A stretch of 47,747 nt of DNA from JBNKWA01 sp050299555 (lineage in GTDB: Bacteria; Pseudomonadota; Alphaproteobacteria; Rhodobacterales; Rhodobacteraceae). Both the position numbers and the translations under genes were made by a program. Shown piece after piece: positions 9,319-17,795 of this stretch (within the stretch, counting starts at the first letter, position 1; every line of letters starts with the position of its first letter). The DNA is taken from contig JBNKWA010000017.1 of the NCBI GenBank assembly GCA_050299555.1, positions 1-47,747 of the forward strand, in the 5' to 3' direction. The notes below the pieces were generated by a model. The model did not search any database, was not told where the DNA came from, and saw nothing but the letters and a program-made list of their open reading frames with translations.

Positions 9319-9485
9319 CGTGCTTGCGGCGGCAGTGACGGCTGGCTGCGGCCGAGCGGCCCGGCCGGTTCGAGATTCCGCCTTCGTGTCAAGCGCTTGT
9401 TGCGAGAATCCGGAGAATCGTTTCCAACCTCGACGGGTTTGCCTAATGTCCGGGCAATACAGACCCGCAAAAGGGAAACAGCCCG

Positions 9486-10913
9486 ATGAAATCCAGCGCC
9501 GAGCCAAGCTTCCGCCAATCCGTCGACATCATGTTCACGCGCGCTGCGTCGCTGATGGACCTGCCGCCGGGGCTGGAGGAAAAGATCAGGGTCTGCAACT
9601 CGACCTATACGGTGCGGTTCGGCGTCCGCCTGCGCGGGCAATTGCACACCTTCACCGGCTATCGTTCGGTCCATTCCGAGCACATGGAGCCGGTCAAGGG
9701 CGGCATCCGCTTCGCGGTCTCGGTCAACCAGGACGAGGTCGAGGCGCTGGCGGCGCTGATGACCTACAAGTGCGCGCTGGTCGAGACGCCGTTCGGCGGC
9801 TCCAAGGGCGGGTTGTGCATCGACCCGCGGCAATGGGACGTGCATGAGCTCGAGCTGATCACCCGCCGCTTCGCCTACGAGTTGATCAAGCGCGACCTGA
9901 TCAATCCGGCGCAGAACGTGCCGGCCCCGGACATGGGCACAGGCGAGCGCGAGATGGCCTGGATCGCCGACCAGTACCGGCGCATGAACACCACCGACAT
10001 CAATGCCGCCGCCTGCGTCACCGGCAAGCCGCGCCATGCCGGCGGCATTGCCGGCCGGGTCGAGGCCACCGGGCGGGGCGTCCAGTACGCCCTGCAGGAG
10101 TTCTTCCGTCACCCCGAGGACGCCAAGATGGCCGGCCTGTCGGGATCGCTCGCGGGCAAGCGGGTGATCGTCCAGGGCCTCGGCAATGTCGGCTATCACG
10201 CGGCGAAATTCGTCAGCGAGGAGGATGACGCCAAGGTCATCGGGGTGATCGAGCGCGACGGTGCTGTCCACAACGCCGACGGCATCGACATCGAGGCGCT
10301 GCGCGAGCACATGATCCAGACCGGTGGCCTGCATGGCTTCACCGGCGGCACCTATACCCAGAACGGCGCCGCCATGCTGGAGGAGCCTTGCGACATCCTG
10401 ATCCCCGCCGCGATGGAAGGGGTGATCAACCTCGAGAACGCCGATCGCATCAAGGCGCCGCTGATCATCGAGGCGGCCAATGGCCCGGTAACCGCCGGCG
10501 CCGACGAGATCCTTCGCAAGAAGGGCATCATCATCATCCCCGACATGTATGCCAATGCCGGCGGCGTGACGGTCAGCTACTTCGAATGGGTCAAGAATCT
10601 CAGCCACATCCGTTTCGGCCGCATGCAGCGCCGCCAGGAGGAGGCGCGGCACCTGATCCTGGTCGACGAGCTGCAGCGGCTGAGCGCCGAGAAGCAGGTG
10701 CCCTGGACGCTGTCGGACGGGTTCAAGCAGAAATACCTGCGCGGCGCTGATGAGCTGGAACTGGTGCGCTCGGGCCTCGACGACACCATGCGCGGGGCCT
10801 ATCAGGCGATGCGCGAGGTCTGGCACAAGCGCAGCGACGTCGACCTGCGCACGGCGTCGTATCTGGTCTCGGTGGAACGCATCGCGCTCAGCTACCAGAG
10901 CAAGGGGCTTTAG
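9486..10913 (+). CDS. gdhA: Glu/Leu/Phe/Val dehydrogenase (glutamate dehydrogenase)
   Basis: A cytoplasmic oxidative deaminase that interconverts glutamate and 2-oxoglutarate. The 475-aa protein shows the substrate-site motif PVKGGIRFA, the catalytic-lysine region PFGGSKGG, and PAPDMGTGEREM with its conserved aspartate. The dinucleotide fold follows, with GLGNVGYHAAKF. The C-terminal part is longer than in the shortest bacterial GDHs and matches the alphaproteobacterial type. The start has a weak GGGAAA box. The stop overlaps the convergent stop of the next gene by 4 bp (10910-10913). Coenzyme preference cannot be read reliably; a residue after the Rossmann glycines in this subgroup usually points to NAD. 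Glutamate is more likely than branched-chain substrates, by overall resemblance. Confidence 0.92.
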   Translation: MKSSAEPSFRQSVDIMFTRAASLMDLPPGLEEKIRVCNSTYTVRFGVRLRGQLHTFTGYRSVHSEHMEPVKGGIRFAVSVNQDEVEALAALMTYKCALVETPFGGSKGGLCIDPRQWDVHELELITRRFAYELIKRDLINPAQNVPAPDMGTGEREMAWIADQYRRMNTTDINAAACVTGKPRHAGGIAGRVEATGRGVQYALQEFFRHPEDAKMAGLSGSLAGKRVIVQGLGNVGYHAAKFVSEEDDAKVIGVIERDGAVHNADGIDIEALREHMIQTGGLHGFTGGTYTQNGAAMLEEPCDILIPAAMEGVINLENADRIKAPLIIEAANGPVTAGADEILRKKGIIIIPDMYANAGGVTVSYFEWVKNLSHIRFGRMQRRQEEARHLILVDELQRLSAEKQVPWTLSDGFKQKYLRGADELELVRSGLDDTMRGAYQAMREVWHKRSDVDLRTASYLVSVERIALSYQSKGL

Positions 10914-11404
10914 GCCCCGCCGCTCTTCCGCTCGGCCAGCATCATCGCGATCAGGTCGGCCATCTCGCGGGTCGGTGCCGCAGGCGTGGCGCCGCCGACG
11001 CCGACCCGGCGGCCGACGCGCCACCACAGGCCGGGTCGCCAGCCGTTGCCGGCGGCACCCTTGAGCGACACCGCAAAGCCGTTGGACGGCTTGAAGGCAA
11101 AGGCGTTGCGGGTGACCTGATCGACCTCGTCGATGGTGAAGACGGTGGTGCCGGCGCTGTCGCTCAGCGCCCGCCGGGTCAGCACCAGCCGCATCGCCGT
11201 GGCGCGCCAGAACCGCAGCGCCTGCCAAAGGCACAGCGCCGCGATGGTGAGAAGCATCACCAGTCCCGCGGGGCTGGCCGAGCCGATCCTGCCGGCACTG
11301 TAAAGCGCCATGGTGCCGAGGAGCACGATCATCGCCGTACCCAGCATGCGACGGCCAGGACTGACACCGAGCACCAGTAACGGATCGTTCGCGGCGTCAC
11401 TCAC
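10910..11404 (-). CDS. Hypothetical membrane protein (PH-like)
   Basis: A 164-aa protein from the GTG at 11404 (SDAANDPLLVLGVSPGRR...). The open frame continues to 11476, but that upstream part lies in the leader region of the divergent pirin gene. Two adjacent hydrophobic segments (about residues 19-40 and 45-65) are followed by a soluble region with the pattern RLVLTRRALS...TTVFTIDEVDQVTRN. This resembles small bacterial PH-type domains that follow two membrane spans, though I cannot confirm the family. The stop overlaps that of gdhA in convergent orientation. Function is unknown. Confidence 0.6.
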   Translation of the reverse strand: MSDAANDPLLVLGVSPGRRMLGTAMIVLLGTMALYSAGRIGSASPAGLVMLLTIAALCLWQALRFWRATAMRLVLTRRALSDSAGTTVFTIDEVDQVTRNAFAFKPSNGFAVSLKGAAGNGWRPGLWWRVGRRVGVGGATPAAPTREMADLIAMMLAERKSGGA

Positions 11405-11516
11405 CGGACGGCCCGGCGCGATTGTTTCCCATCGTGAACCAATGTTTCCGCCCCCAAACGTTTCGTTCCGCCCCAAATCGCACTACATCACGGGCAACTC
11501 AAGCGAGGAGAAACCG

Positions 11517-12428
11517 ATGTCATTCCGCCCCGTCGCGTCCCAGACCATGGCGCAGCCGACCCTGGAAGGGGCCGGCGTGCATCTTTACCGCGCCTTCGGC
11601 TTCGGCGATCCCGACAAGTTCGACCCGTTCCTGCTTTTGGACGACTTCCGCAACGACGATCCGGAAGCCTATCGCAAGGGCTTTCCGTGGCACCCGCACC
11701 GGGGCATCGAGACAATCACCTACGTGCTCGACGGCACGGTGGAGCATGCCGATTCGCTTGGCAACCATGGCGAGCTCGGCGCCGGTTCGGTCCAGTGGAT
11801 GACCGCCGGTTCGGGCATCCTGCATCAGGAGATGCCCAAGGGCAGCGCCGCTGGCCGCATGCACGGCTTCCAGCTATGGGCCAACCTGCCGTCGTCGCTG
11901 AAGATGACGGCGCCGCGGTACCAGGACATCCAGGCAACCGACATCCCCGAAGTGATCGACGACGACGGCACCCGGGTGAAGGTGATCACCGGCGAGTTCT
12001 GGGGCAAGCGCGGCCCGGTGGACGGCATCGCTGCCGATCCGGTCTATCTCGACGTCTCGGTGCCGCCGGGGGTGAAGAAGTCGCTGCCCGTGGACACCTA
12101 CGCCCAGGCCTTCGCCTATGTCTTCGCCGGCGCGGGTCGGTTCAGCGACGCCTCGAACCCGGTGGGCGTCAGGGTCGAAAAGGAATATCGCGGCGAAGAG
12201 CTGAACATCCGCGACCTCAGCGGCAACCGGACGCTGGTGCGTTTCGACACCGGTGATGGCGTGACCGTGCAGGCCGGCCCCGAGGGCATCCGGTTCCTGC
12301 TGATCAGCGGCCGGCCGCTGCGCGAGCCGGTGGCCTGGCACGGGCCGATCGTGATGAACACCCGCGAGGAGCTGCTCCAGGCCATGAGGGAGCTGCAGAA
12401 CGGCTCGTTCATCAAGCCCGCTGGCTAG
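11517..12428 (+). CDS. Pirin family protein
   Basis: A cupin-fold protein of the pirin family, 303 aa. The start at 11517 has a strong AGGAG box 6 nt upstream. All four metal ligands known from pirins are present: H59 and H61 in FPWHPHRGIET, and H103 and E105 in ILHQEMPKG. The C-terminal cupin follows (FLLISGRPLREPVAWHGPIVMN). Some pirins oxidise flavonoids such as quercetin and others modulate enzymes, so no specific substrate can be assigned. It stands alone, divergent from the small membrane protein, with about 110 bp between the genes for promoters. The metal site suggests an active dioxygenase-type cupin. Confidence 0.92.
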   Translation: MSFRPVASQTMAQPTLEGAGVHLYRAFGFGDPDKFDPFLLLDDFRNDDPEAYRKGFPWHPHRGIETITYVLDGTVEHADSLGNHGELGAGSVQWMTAGSGILHQEMPKGSAAGRMHGFQLWANLPSSLKMTAPRYQDIQATDIPEVIDDDGTRVKVITGEFWGKRGPVDGIAADPVYLDVSVPPGVKKSLPVDTYAQAFAYVFAGAGRFSDASNPVGVRVEKEYRGEELNIRDLSGNRTLVRFDTGDGVTVQAGPEGIRFLLISGRPLREPVAWHGPIVMNTREELLQAMRELQNGSFIKPAG

Positions 12429-13324
12429 CGGGGAGCGCCGCGGCGGGGTTTGATTCGTGTCTTTCGGGACGACGACTCTCGCGCCGCGGGTGGCCGGAAC
12501 CGGGGGGTGCTGCGAAATTCGAGCACCCCATCGGTTTTAATACCAGCGACACCCCCGTGAGTGTGCGCGAAGCGGGACGGACTGTGGCGGCGCCCTAGAT
12601 GCGAGCTATGCCAATCCAGTATGATTTTGCTCAACTCCTAACTGACCAGGCCGAGCCTGCAATGAATGAAATACGGCAATTAAAATGTAGTTAAGAAGTT
12701 CTTAAATCACATGGTTTTGTATTGAAATGGCAAGACATCTAATTTCTGAAATTTCGAAAAATCTTCCATTGCGTCGGATAGATCGGTCGAATTCTTGTAA
12801 TTTACGGTGCTGCAAAAATGCACATATTGGTCGATCCGGGGGATTCAGGTATGAGTGTCAGGCCAAGACAAGGGACTGAACATCACCTGTGGGGGCACCC
12901 TGTAGAGCGTAAGTGTTTCCGGCGTGTACAGCCGGGCGTAACGAGGGACAGGCCCGCGAAGGGAACCGAGCGGGGGTGCATGTGAAGGCTCAGGTCTGAC
13001 ATCCGAAGAAGGCGGTGAAGGTGGTCGGGGGGCTGTCAACTTCACCGCTTGTCTTCGAAGGGGTGTGGGTGGGTCCTAAAGGACGTGAACGGCGGCGCAT
13101 TTGCGCCGCTGTTCCGCTTTTGGCGGCCGTCGATCGCGGACGCCGCGATGCCCAGAAATGGCTGGTCGGCGGCGTCCCGGGCCGGACCGGCGTTAACCTT
13201 TCGTAAACCAAGTCGGCGCAGCTTTTTCGACGCGGTGTTTTCCGCCCGACCAGCTTGGGGCTGGCATTGTTGTCGGGCGGAGGACACCGGTCCGCGGTCG
13301 GCCACACCGGCCCGCAACAGGGGG
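12429..13324. other. Gene-free stretch: AT-rich block plus hairpin-rich segment
   Basis: About 900 bp with no convincing gene. Bases about 12590-12840 are markedly AT-rich compared with the rest of the window, with runs such as AATTAAAATGTAGTTAAG. Bases about 12841-13050 are GC-rich and fold well: CCGGC/GCCGG around 12919-12935, CCCGC/GCGGG around 12953-12974, and a 9-bp stem GCGGTGAAG/CTTCACCGC (13012-13020 with 13040-13048). The phrasing (GGAACCGAGCGGG, TCTGACATCCGAAG) reminds me of group II intron domain I, but there is no reverse transcriptase and no visible domain V. A further hairpin GCGGCGCA/TGCGCCGC follows at about 13093-13110. Confidence 0.4.
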
Positions 13325-13954
13325 ATGACCGGCGTGTCGCCACGCATTTCGTCGGTAATGGGGCCGGTTCGCTGGCCCGCTGCCCTGCTGGTGGTACTGC
13401 TCACCCTTCAGGCACCGGCCTCTGCGCTGACCCTGGGTTTTGACGGCGTCGGCAACGATATCACCTCGATCTACGCCGAGAAGGGGTTCCTGCTGACCAT
13501 CGAAGGCGGCAACAACCCGCATTTTGGCGACGAGAACCCGATGACCGGCGTCGCCGACTGGCACAATGGTGGCGCCAATGCCGACCCGGCGCTGGTGACA
13601 CTGGCGCGGCGCAATGGCCAGCCGTTCAGCCTGGTGGGATTCGATGTCCTGTCCGGCCTCTTGCGGGTCGGGGGGCTTGGCGATTTCGCGCCCGGCCGTC
13701 ACGGCGTGGATCAGCACGGCGTGACCGCCATCCTGCTGCAGGCGGTGACACTCTATCGCGACGACGGCAGCCGGCGCTTCAACGGCGTGATCATCGACAA
13801 TGTCGAGGTCTTGCCGGGGCGACGGCTGGGCGTGGTGCCGCTACCCGGCAGCAGCGGCATGTTGACGCTGGGGCTTGCTTTGCTCGCAGGTTTGCGCTGC
13901 ATTGCAGAACAAATATCGCGGCAGGGGTTGAAAGCTCGCTGCGCCGCAGCATAA
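13325..13954 (+). CDS. Exported protein with VPLP-like C-terminal anchor
   Basis: About 209 aa from the ATG at 13325. A GTG at 13334 has better spacing from GGGGG and is an alternative start. Residues about 13-34 form a signal peptide (WPAALLVVLLTLQAPASA). The mature part (LTLGFDGVGNDITSIYAEKGF...) is a beta-rich extracellular-type domain without a known catalytic motif, of the kind common in PEP-CTERM proteins. Near the C-terminus VPLPGSSGMLTLGLALLAGL resembles a VPLPA/PEP-CTERM sorting signal: a short motif, then a membrane segment. The tail after it (RCIAEQISRQG...) is longer and less basic than usual, so sorting is uncertain. Function is unknown. Confidence 0.6.
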   Translation: MTGVSPRISSVMGPVRWPAALLVVLLTLQAPASALTLGFDGVGNDITSIYAEKGFLLTIEGGNNPHFGDENPMTGVADWHNGGANADPALVTLARRNGQPFSLVGFDVLSGLLRVGGLGDFAPGRHGVDQHGVTAILLQAVTLYRDDGSRRFNGVIIDNVEVLPGRRLGVVPLPGSSGMLTLGLALLAGLRCIAEQISRQGLKARCAAA

Positions 13955-13993
13955 CCTTGGGTTGAAGCAACGGATCAACGGAAGGCTTCCCGA

Positions 13994-14530
13994 ATGATTC
14001 ACTATCGCTACGACGTGACCCGGTTCTTTCCGCAAAGATCCGAGTCGCTGCTCCACTACTGGGTTTCATTTTCGCCCGCGGCGCCGCTCTTCGGCGTGAA
14101 ATGGCGGTTCGCGCCCGACGACGACTATGTCGAGGTCGACGAGGAGGTGGATGAGGCACCGGCGCCGAAGACCGCGCCGGTGGTGATGACCACGCCCAAG
14201 CCGACCTTCAAGCCGGCGCCCAGGTCCGCGCCGACGCCTGAGGTGGTTGCACCGGCGCCGCCGCCGGCCGAGGCGACGCCCGAGCCCGCTGCCGTGGCCA
14301 AGCCGGCGCCGAAGCCCGAGCCGGCACCGGTGCCCGACGATCTGACCCAGATCAAGGGGATCGGCCCGAAGATCGCCGCCGCGCTCAGCGACGCCGGACT
14401 GGTCAGCTTTGCCCAGATCGCGGCAATCGCCGAAGACGAGATCACGCCCCTGGAGGAGCGGATCGGCGCCATTCCGGGCCGCATCCTGCGCGACGACTGG
14501 CGAGGCCAGGCGCGGGCGCTGCTGCACTGA
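13994..14530 (+). CDS. Helix-hairpin-helix protein with proline/alanine-rich linker
   Basis: A 178-aa protein in three parts. Residues 1-42 form an aromatic-rich N-terminal segment (MIHYRYDVTRFF...FGVKWRF). Residues about 43-113 are acidic and then Pro/Ala/Lys-rich low complexity. Residues about 114-178 form a compact helix-hairpin-helix unit with DDLTQIKGIGPKIAAAL, the GIGPK turn typical of non-specific DNA binding. This resembles the proteins grouped as predicted flap-endonuclease-like HhH proteins (COG3743, from memory). The same domain also occurs as an extension on ribosomal L21 and on NuoE in alphaproteobacteria, so DNA binding is not certain. GGAAGG lies 8 nt before the start. A strong terminator follows at 14584. 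Confidence 0.65.
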   Translation: MIHYRYDVTRFFPQRSESLLHYWVSFSPAAPLFGVKWRFAPDDDYVEVDEEVDEAPAPKTAPVVMTTPKPTFKPAPRSAPTPEVVAPAPPPAEATPEPAAVAKPAPKPEPAPVPDDLTQIKGIGPKIAAALSDAGLVSFAQIAAIAEDEITPLEERIGAIPGRILRDDWRGQARALLH

Positions 14531-14583
14531 ACACCGGACAGGTTGCCGGGGACCGACGAGGCGCCCCGGTGAGCGCCATCAAG

Positions 14584-14619
14584 AAAGGCCGCCGCCCCGA
14601 AACGGGCGGCGGCCTTTTT
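14584..14619. terminator. Intrinsic terminator, probably bidirectional
   Basis: A 14-bp perfect stem (AAAGGCCGCCGCCC / GGGCGGCGGCCTTT) with loop CGAAAC, then further T residues on the plus strand. On the minus strand it ends in TTTCTT. It lies between two convergent genes, so it can serve both the HhH gene and the purine operon. Confidence 0.88.
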
Positions 14620-14633
14620 CCATGTGACGCGGG

Positions 14634-15728
14634 TCAGCTCGGGATTTCCGCGGTGATCCCCTCGACGAAGAAGTTGAGCCCGGCCAGCGTGCCGTCATCG
14701 GCCACCTCGCCCTCGGCCAGCCAGGCCGAGCCGTCCTGCTTGTTCAGGGGGCCGGTGAACGGGTGGTAGCTGTGGTCGGCGATGGCGGCGGCAAGTGCCT
14801 CGGCTTCGGCCTTGACCTCGGCCGGCACCGCATCGGTGATCTCGCCGATCTTCACCTCGCCGTCACCGATGCCGCCCCAGGTGTGCTCGGACTCCCAGCT
14901 GCCGTCCATCAGCTTCTGGATGCGGTCGATATAGTACGGCCCCCAGTTGTCGATGATCGCCGAGACCCGCGGGCTGGGCTTGTATTCGGCCATGTCCGAG
15001 GCCTGGCCGAAGCCGATCACGTTGCCGGCCTTCTGCGCCTCGGCCAGGGGCGCGGTGGAATCGGTGTGCGACAGGATCACGTCCACGCCCTGCTCGATCA
15101 TCGCCTTGGCGGCGTCGGCCTCCTTGGCGGGGTCGAACCAGGTGTAGGCCCAGATCACCACGATCTCGACATCGGGGTTGACCTTGCGGGCATGGATGAA
15201 GCTGGAGTTGATGCCCTGGATCACCTCGGGGATCGGGAAGGACGCGATATAGCCGATCTTGTTGGACTGGGTCATGCGGCCGGCGATGGTACCCATCACC
15301 GCGCGGCCCTCGTAGAAGCGGGCGTCGTAGGTGGCCACGTTGGGATGGTCGCGGCGAAAGCCGGTGGCATGCTCGAACTTCACGTTCGGGAACTTGCCGG
15401 CGACGTTGTTGGTGGCGTCCATGTAGCCGAACGACGTGGTGAAGATGATGTTGGCGCCCGAAAGCGCCATCTGGGTGAGGGTACGCTCGGCATCGGCGCC
15501 TTCGGGCACGCTTTCCTGATAGATGGTCTCGACGGCGTCGCCGAAATGCTCGTTGACCGCCAGCCGGCCCTGCTCGTGCTGGAAGCTCCAGCCGCCATCG
15601 CCGATCGGCCCGACATAAATGAAGCCGGCCTTGACGTGGTCCATCTGCGCCGCGGCCCGGCGGCCGCCCAGCCCCAGCGCCGCGAGACTGGCGGAGGTCA
15701 GGATCAGCGTGCGTCTGTTGAGGTTCAT
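14634..15728 (-). CDS. BMP-family ABC transporter substrate-binding protein
   Basis: A 364-aa periplasmic binding protein of the basic membrane protein (PnrA/Med) family, which typically binds nucleosides or purines. It has an N-terminal export signal with paired arginines (MNLNRRTLILTSASLAALGLGG). The BMP pattern follows: VGPIGDGGWSFQHEQG, TTSFGYMDATNNVA, and GYIASFPIPEVIQGINSF-like blocks. It is the last gene of the eight-gene hiuH-xdh-ABC operon, 49 bp after the permease gene. A small hairpin lies in that gap. The context with xanthine dehydrogenase and HIU hydrolase suggests a purine ligand (xanthine, hypoxanthine, a nucleoside or urate). The exact ligand is inferred, not shown. Confidence 0.9.
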   Translation of the reverse strand: MNLNRRTLILTSASLAALGLGGRRAAAQMDHVKAGFIYVGPIGDGGWSFQHEQGRLAVNEHFGDAVETIYQESVPEGADAERTLTQMALSGANIIFTTSFGYMDATNNVAGKFPNVKFEHATGFRRDHPNVATYDARFYEGRAVMGTIAGRMTQSNKIGYIASFPIPEVIQGINSSFIHARKVNPDVEIVVIWAYTWFDPAKEADAAKAMIEQGVDVILSHTDSTAPLAEAQKAGNVIGFGQASDMAEYKPSPRVSAIIDNWGPYYIDRIQKLMDGSWESEHTWGGIGDGEVKIGEITDAVPAEVKAEAEALAAAIADHSYHPFTGPLNKQDGSAWLAEGEVADDGTLAGLNFFVEGITAEIPS

Positions 15729-15746
15729 AGTCGTCTCCCTGTCTGG

Positions 15747-15764
15747 CCGGGCAATCCTGCCCGG
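15747..15764 (-). promoter_or_regulatory. Intercistronic hairpin before binding-protein gene
   Basis: A 7-bp stem CCGGGCA/TGCCCGG with an ATCC loop in the 49-bp gap between the second permease gene and the binding-protein gene. It has no T-run, so it is more likely an mRNA-processing or stabilising element than a full terminator. Binding proteins are often needed in excess over their permeases. Confidence 0.4.
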
Positions 15765-15777
15765 GATTGTGGATGCC

Positions 15778-16713
15778 TCAGCTCGAGGCGTGGAACGGGC
15801 GGCCGAGCGCCGCGGGCGCGTTCAGCGCCGCGCGGCCGCGATTGGCCGACATGATGACCAGCATGACGATGGTGATGAGGTAGGGCGACATCGACAGGAG
15901 TTCGACCGGCACCTTGACGTTGGCTGCCTGCAGGTTCAGCTGCAGAACCGCCATGCCGCCGAAGAGATAGGCGCCGAACAGCGCCCGCCACGGCTTCCAC
16001 GAGGCGAAGACGACGATGGCGAGCGCGATCCAGCCGGCGCCGGCGGTGATTCCCTCGGTCCATTGCGGCACCCGCACCAGGCTGATGTAGGCGCCGCCCA
16101 GGCCTGCGCAGGCACCGCCGAAGGCGATGGCCGCCAGGCGGATGGCAATCACCCGGTAGCCGAGCGCATGGGCGCTGTCGTGGTTCTCGCCCACCGCGCG
16201 CAGGATCAGCCCGGCGCGGGTATAGCGCAGGAAGGCCCAGACAGCGGCCACCAGGATCAGGCTGAGATAGACGATCGGATCGTGGCGGAAGAGGATCGGG
16301 CCGATCACCGGGATGTCGGAAAGAAGCGGGATCGGCATGCGGCCGAGAACGGCCACCTTCACCCCCTGATAGCTCTGCCCGATCAGCGCCGACAGACCGA
16401 GGCCGAACAGCGTCAGTGCCAGCCCCGTCGCCACCTGGTTGGAATGCAGATACTGGGTCAGCACCCCGAACAGCATCGACACCACGGCCCCGGTGATCGC
16501 GGCCATGACGAAGCCGAGGACCGGCGAGCCGGTCTCGATGCCGGTGGCGAAGCCGGCGATGGCGCCCATGATCATCATCCCCTCGACGCCGAGGTTGAGG
16601 ACGCCCGATTTTTCCACCACCAGCTCGCCGATGGCCGCCAGCACGATGGGCGTCGCCGCCACCATCAGCGAGGCGGCGAGCAGGATCGGGTTGATGGCGA
16701 GCCCTTCCATCAT
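15778..16713 (-). CDS. ABC transporter permease (BMP-type importer, second subunit)
   Basis: A 311-aa inner-membrane permease of the nucleoside/BMP importer type (YufQ/NupQ-like), with about 8-9 hydrophobic segments. The hallmark IGELVVEKSGVLNLGVEGMM near the N-terminus (residues about 25-45) is characteristic of this subfamily, as is EGITAGAGWIALAIVVFA. The start ATG at 16713 overlaps the TGA of the upstream permease by 4 bp (ATGA). The frame is open far upstream, but that region is the other permease gene read in another frame. It pairs with 16710-17795 to form the channel for the BMP binding protein. Confidence 0.91.
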   Translation of the reverse strand: MMEGLAINPILLAASLMVAATPIVLAAIGELVVEKSGVLNLGVEGMMIMGAIAGFATGIETGSPVLGFVMAAITGAVVSMLFGVLTQYLHSNQVATGLALTLFGLGLSALIGQSYQGVKVAVLGRMPIPLLSDIPVIGPILFRHDPIVYLSLILVAAVWAFLRYTRAGLILRAVGENHDSAHALGYRVIAIRLAAIAFGGACAGLGGAYISLVRVPQWTEGITAGAGWIALAIVVFASWKPWRALFGAYLFGGMAVLQLNLQAANVKVPVELLSMSPYLITIVMLVIMSANRGRAALNAPAALGRPFHASS

Positions 16714-17795
16714 GCCGCCGCCTTGCTTCCCAAGCGGACGCGATAGCCCGCCAGCACGTCGGTGCCGAGCAGGAAGAAAAGAAGCATCCCCTGGAACGCC
16801 TGGATCGCCGCCGATGGCAGGCCGAGGCTGAACTGGGCGATCTCGCCGCCGATATAGGTAAGCGCCATCAAGAGCCCCGCCAGCAGGATGCCCGCCGGAT
16901 GCAACCGGCCGAGGAACGCCACGATGATCGCGGTGAAGCCGTAGCCCGATGCGAAGTCGATGCTGATCTGGCCGGCCGGACCGGTGACCTCGAAAAGTCC
17001 GGCCAGCCCGGCCAGCGCGCCCGAGATCGCCATGCAGATGACGGTCATGGCACCGGGGTTGACCCCGGCAAAGCGCGCCGCCCGGGGCGCCTGCCCCGAA
17101 AGCGCGATGCGATAGCCGAAGATATGCCGGTTGAGCAGCAGATAGGCGGCGATCACCGCGACGAAGGCGGCGATCACGCCCCAGTGCATGCCGGTGCCGG
17201 CGATCAGCTCGGGGTTGGCCGAGGCCGGGTACTGGCTGAGATTGCGGCTGCCGGGAAAGCCGACCCGCTCGGGGTTGCGCAGCAGCCCCAGCGAGACCGA
17301 GGACAGGATCTGCTGCGCGACGTAGACGAGAAGCAGCGAAACCAGGATCTCGTTGGCGCTGAACTTGACCTTGAGAAGTGCCGGGATCATCGCCCAGGCC
17401 AGCCCGCCGAGCCCGCCGGCGATCACCATCAGCGGAAAGATGTACCAGCCCTCGGCCGGATAGAAGGCGAGGCCGACGCCGGCGCCGCAGATGGCGCCCA
17501 TGATATACTGCCCCTCGGCGCCGATGTTCCAGATGCCGGCGCGAAAGCCGAAGGACAGGCCGATGGCGATCAGTATCAGCGGCCCCGCCTTCACCAGCAG
17601 TTGCGGGCGCGAATACGAGGAAAGCTGCGGATCGAACAGCGGATCCCAGAAGATGGTGCGGATGGCGATGAACGGGTTCTCGCCCAGGGCGAGGAACATC
17701 AGCCCGCCGGCGACCATGGTCAGCACCACCGCGATCAGCGGCGTCGTCGCGGCCAGCAGGGTGGAATGGGTCGCGCGAGGCTCCAGTCGGATCAT
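16710..17795 (-). CDS. ABC transporter permease (BMP-type importer, first subunit)
   Basis: A 361-aa inner-membrane permease of the same importer (YufP/NupP-like). The typical features are a first membrane span around residues 12-35, GFRAGIWNIGAEGQYIMGA (the signature of this subunit), and FSANEILVSLLLVYVA. It overlaps the ATPase gene upstream by 4 bp (17792-17795) and the second permease downstream by 4 bp, so all three are probably translationally coupled. Together they form a complete importer, whose ligand is inferred from the purine genes ahead of it. Confidence 0.91.
   Translation of the reverse strand: MIRLEPRATHSTLLAATTPLIAVVLTMVAGGLMFLALGENPFIAIRTIFWDPLFDPQLSSYSRPQLLVKAGPLILIAIGLSFGFRAGIWNIGAEGQYIMGAICGAGVGLAFYPAEGWYIFPLMVIAGGLGGLAWAMIPALLKVKFSANEILVSLLLVYVAQQILSSVSLGLLRNPERVGFPGSRNLSQYPASANPELIAGTGMHWGVIAAFVAVIAAYLLLNRHIFGYRIALSGQAPRAARFAGVNPGAMTVICMAISGALAGLAGLFEVTGPAGQISIDFASGYGFTAIIVAFLGRLHPAGILLAGLLMALTYIGGEIAQFSLGLPSAAIQAFQGMLLFFLLGTDVLAGYRVRLGSKAAA

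Noticed and set aside
9360..9380. GGTTCGAGATTCC resembling a tRNA T-arm
   Set aside because: No matching acceptor stem, anticodon arm or CCA context in the flanking sequence.
10910..10913. Overlapping convergent stop codons of gdhA and the small membrane gene as a sign of rearrangement
   Set aside because: Short convergent overlaps are common in compact genomes and both proteins look complete.
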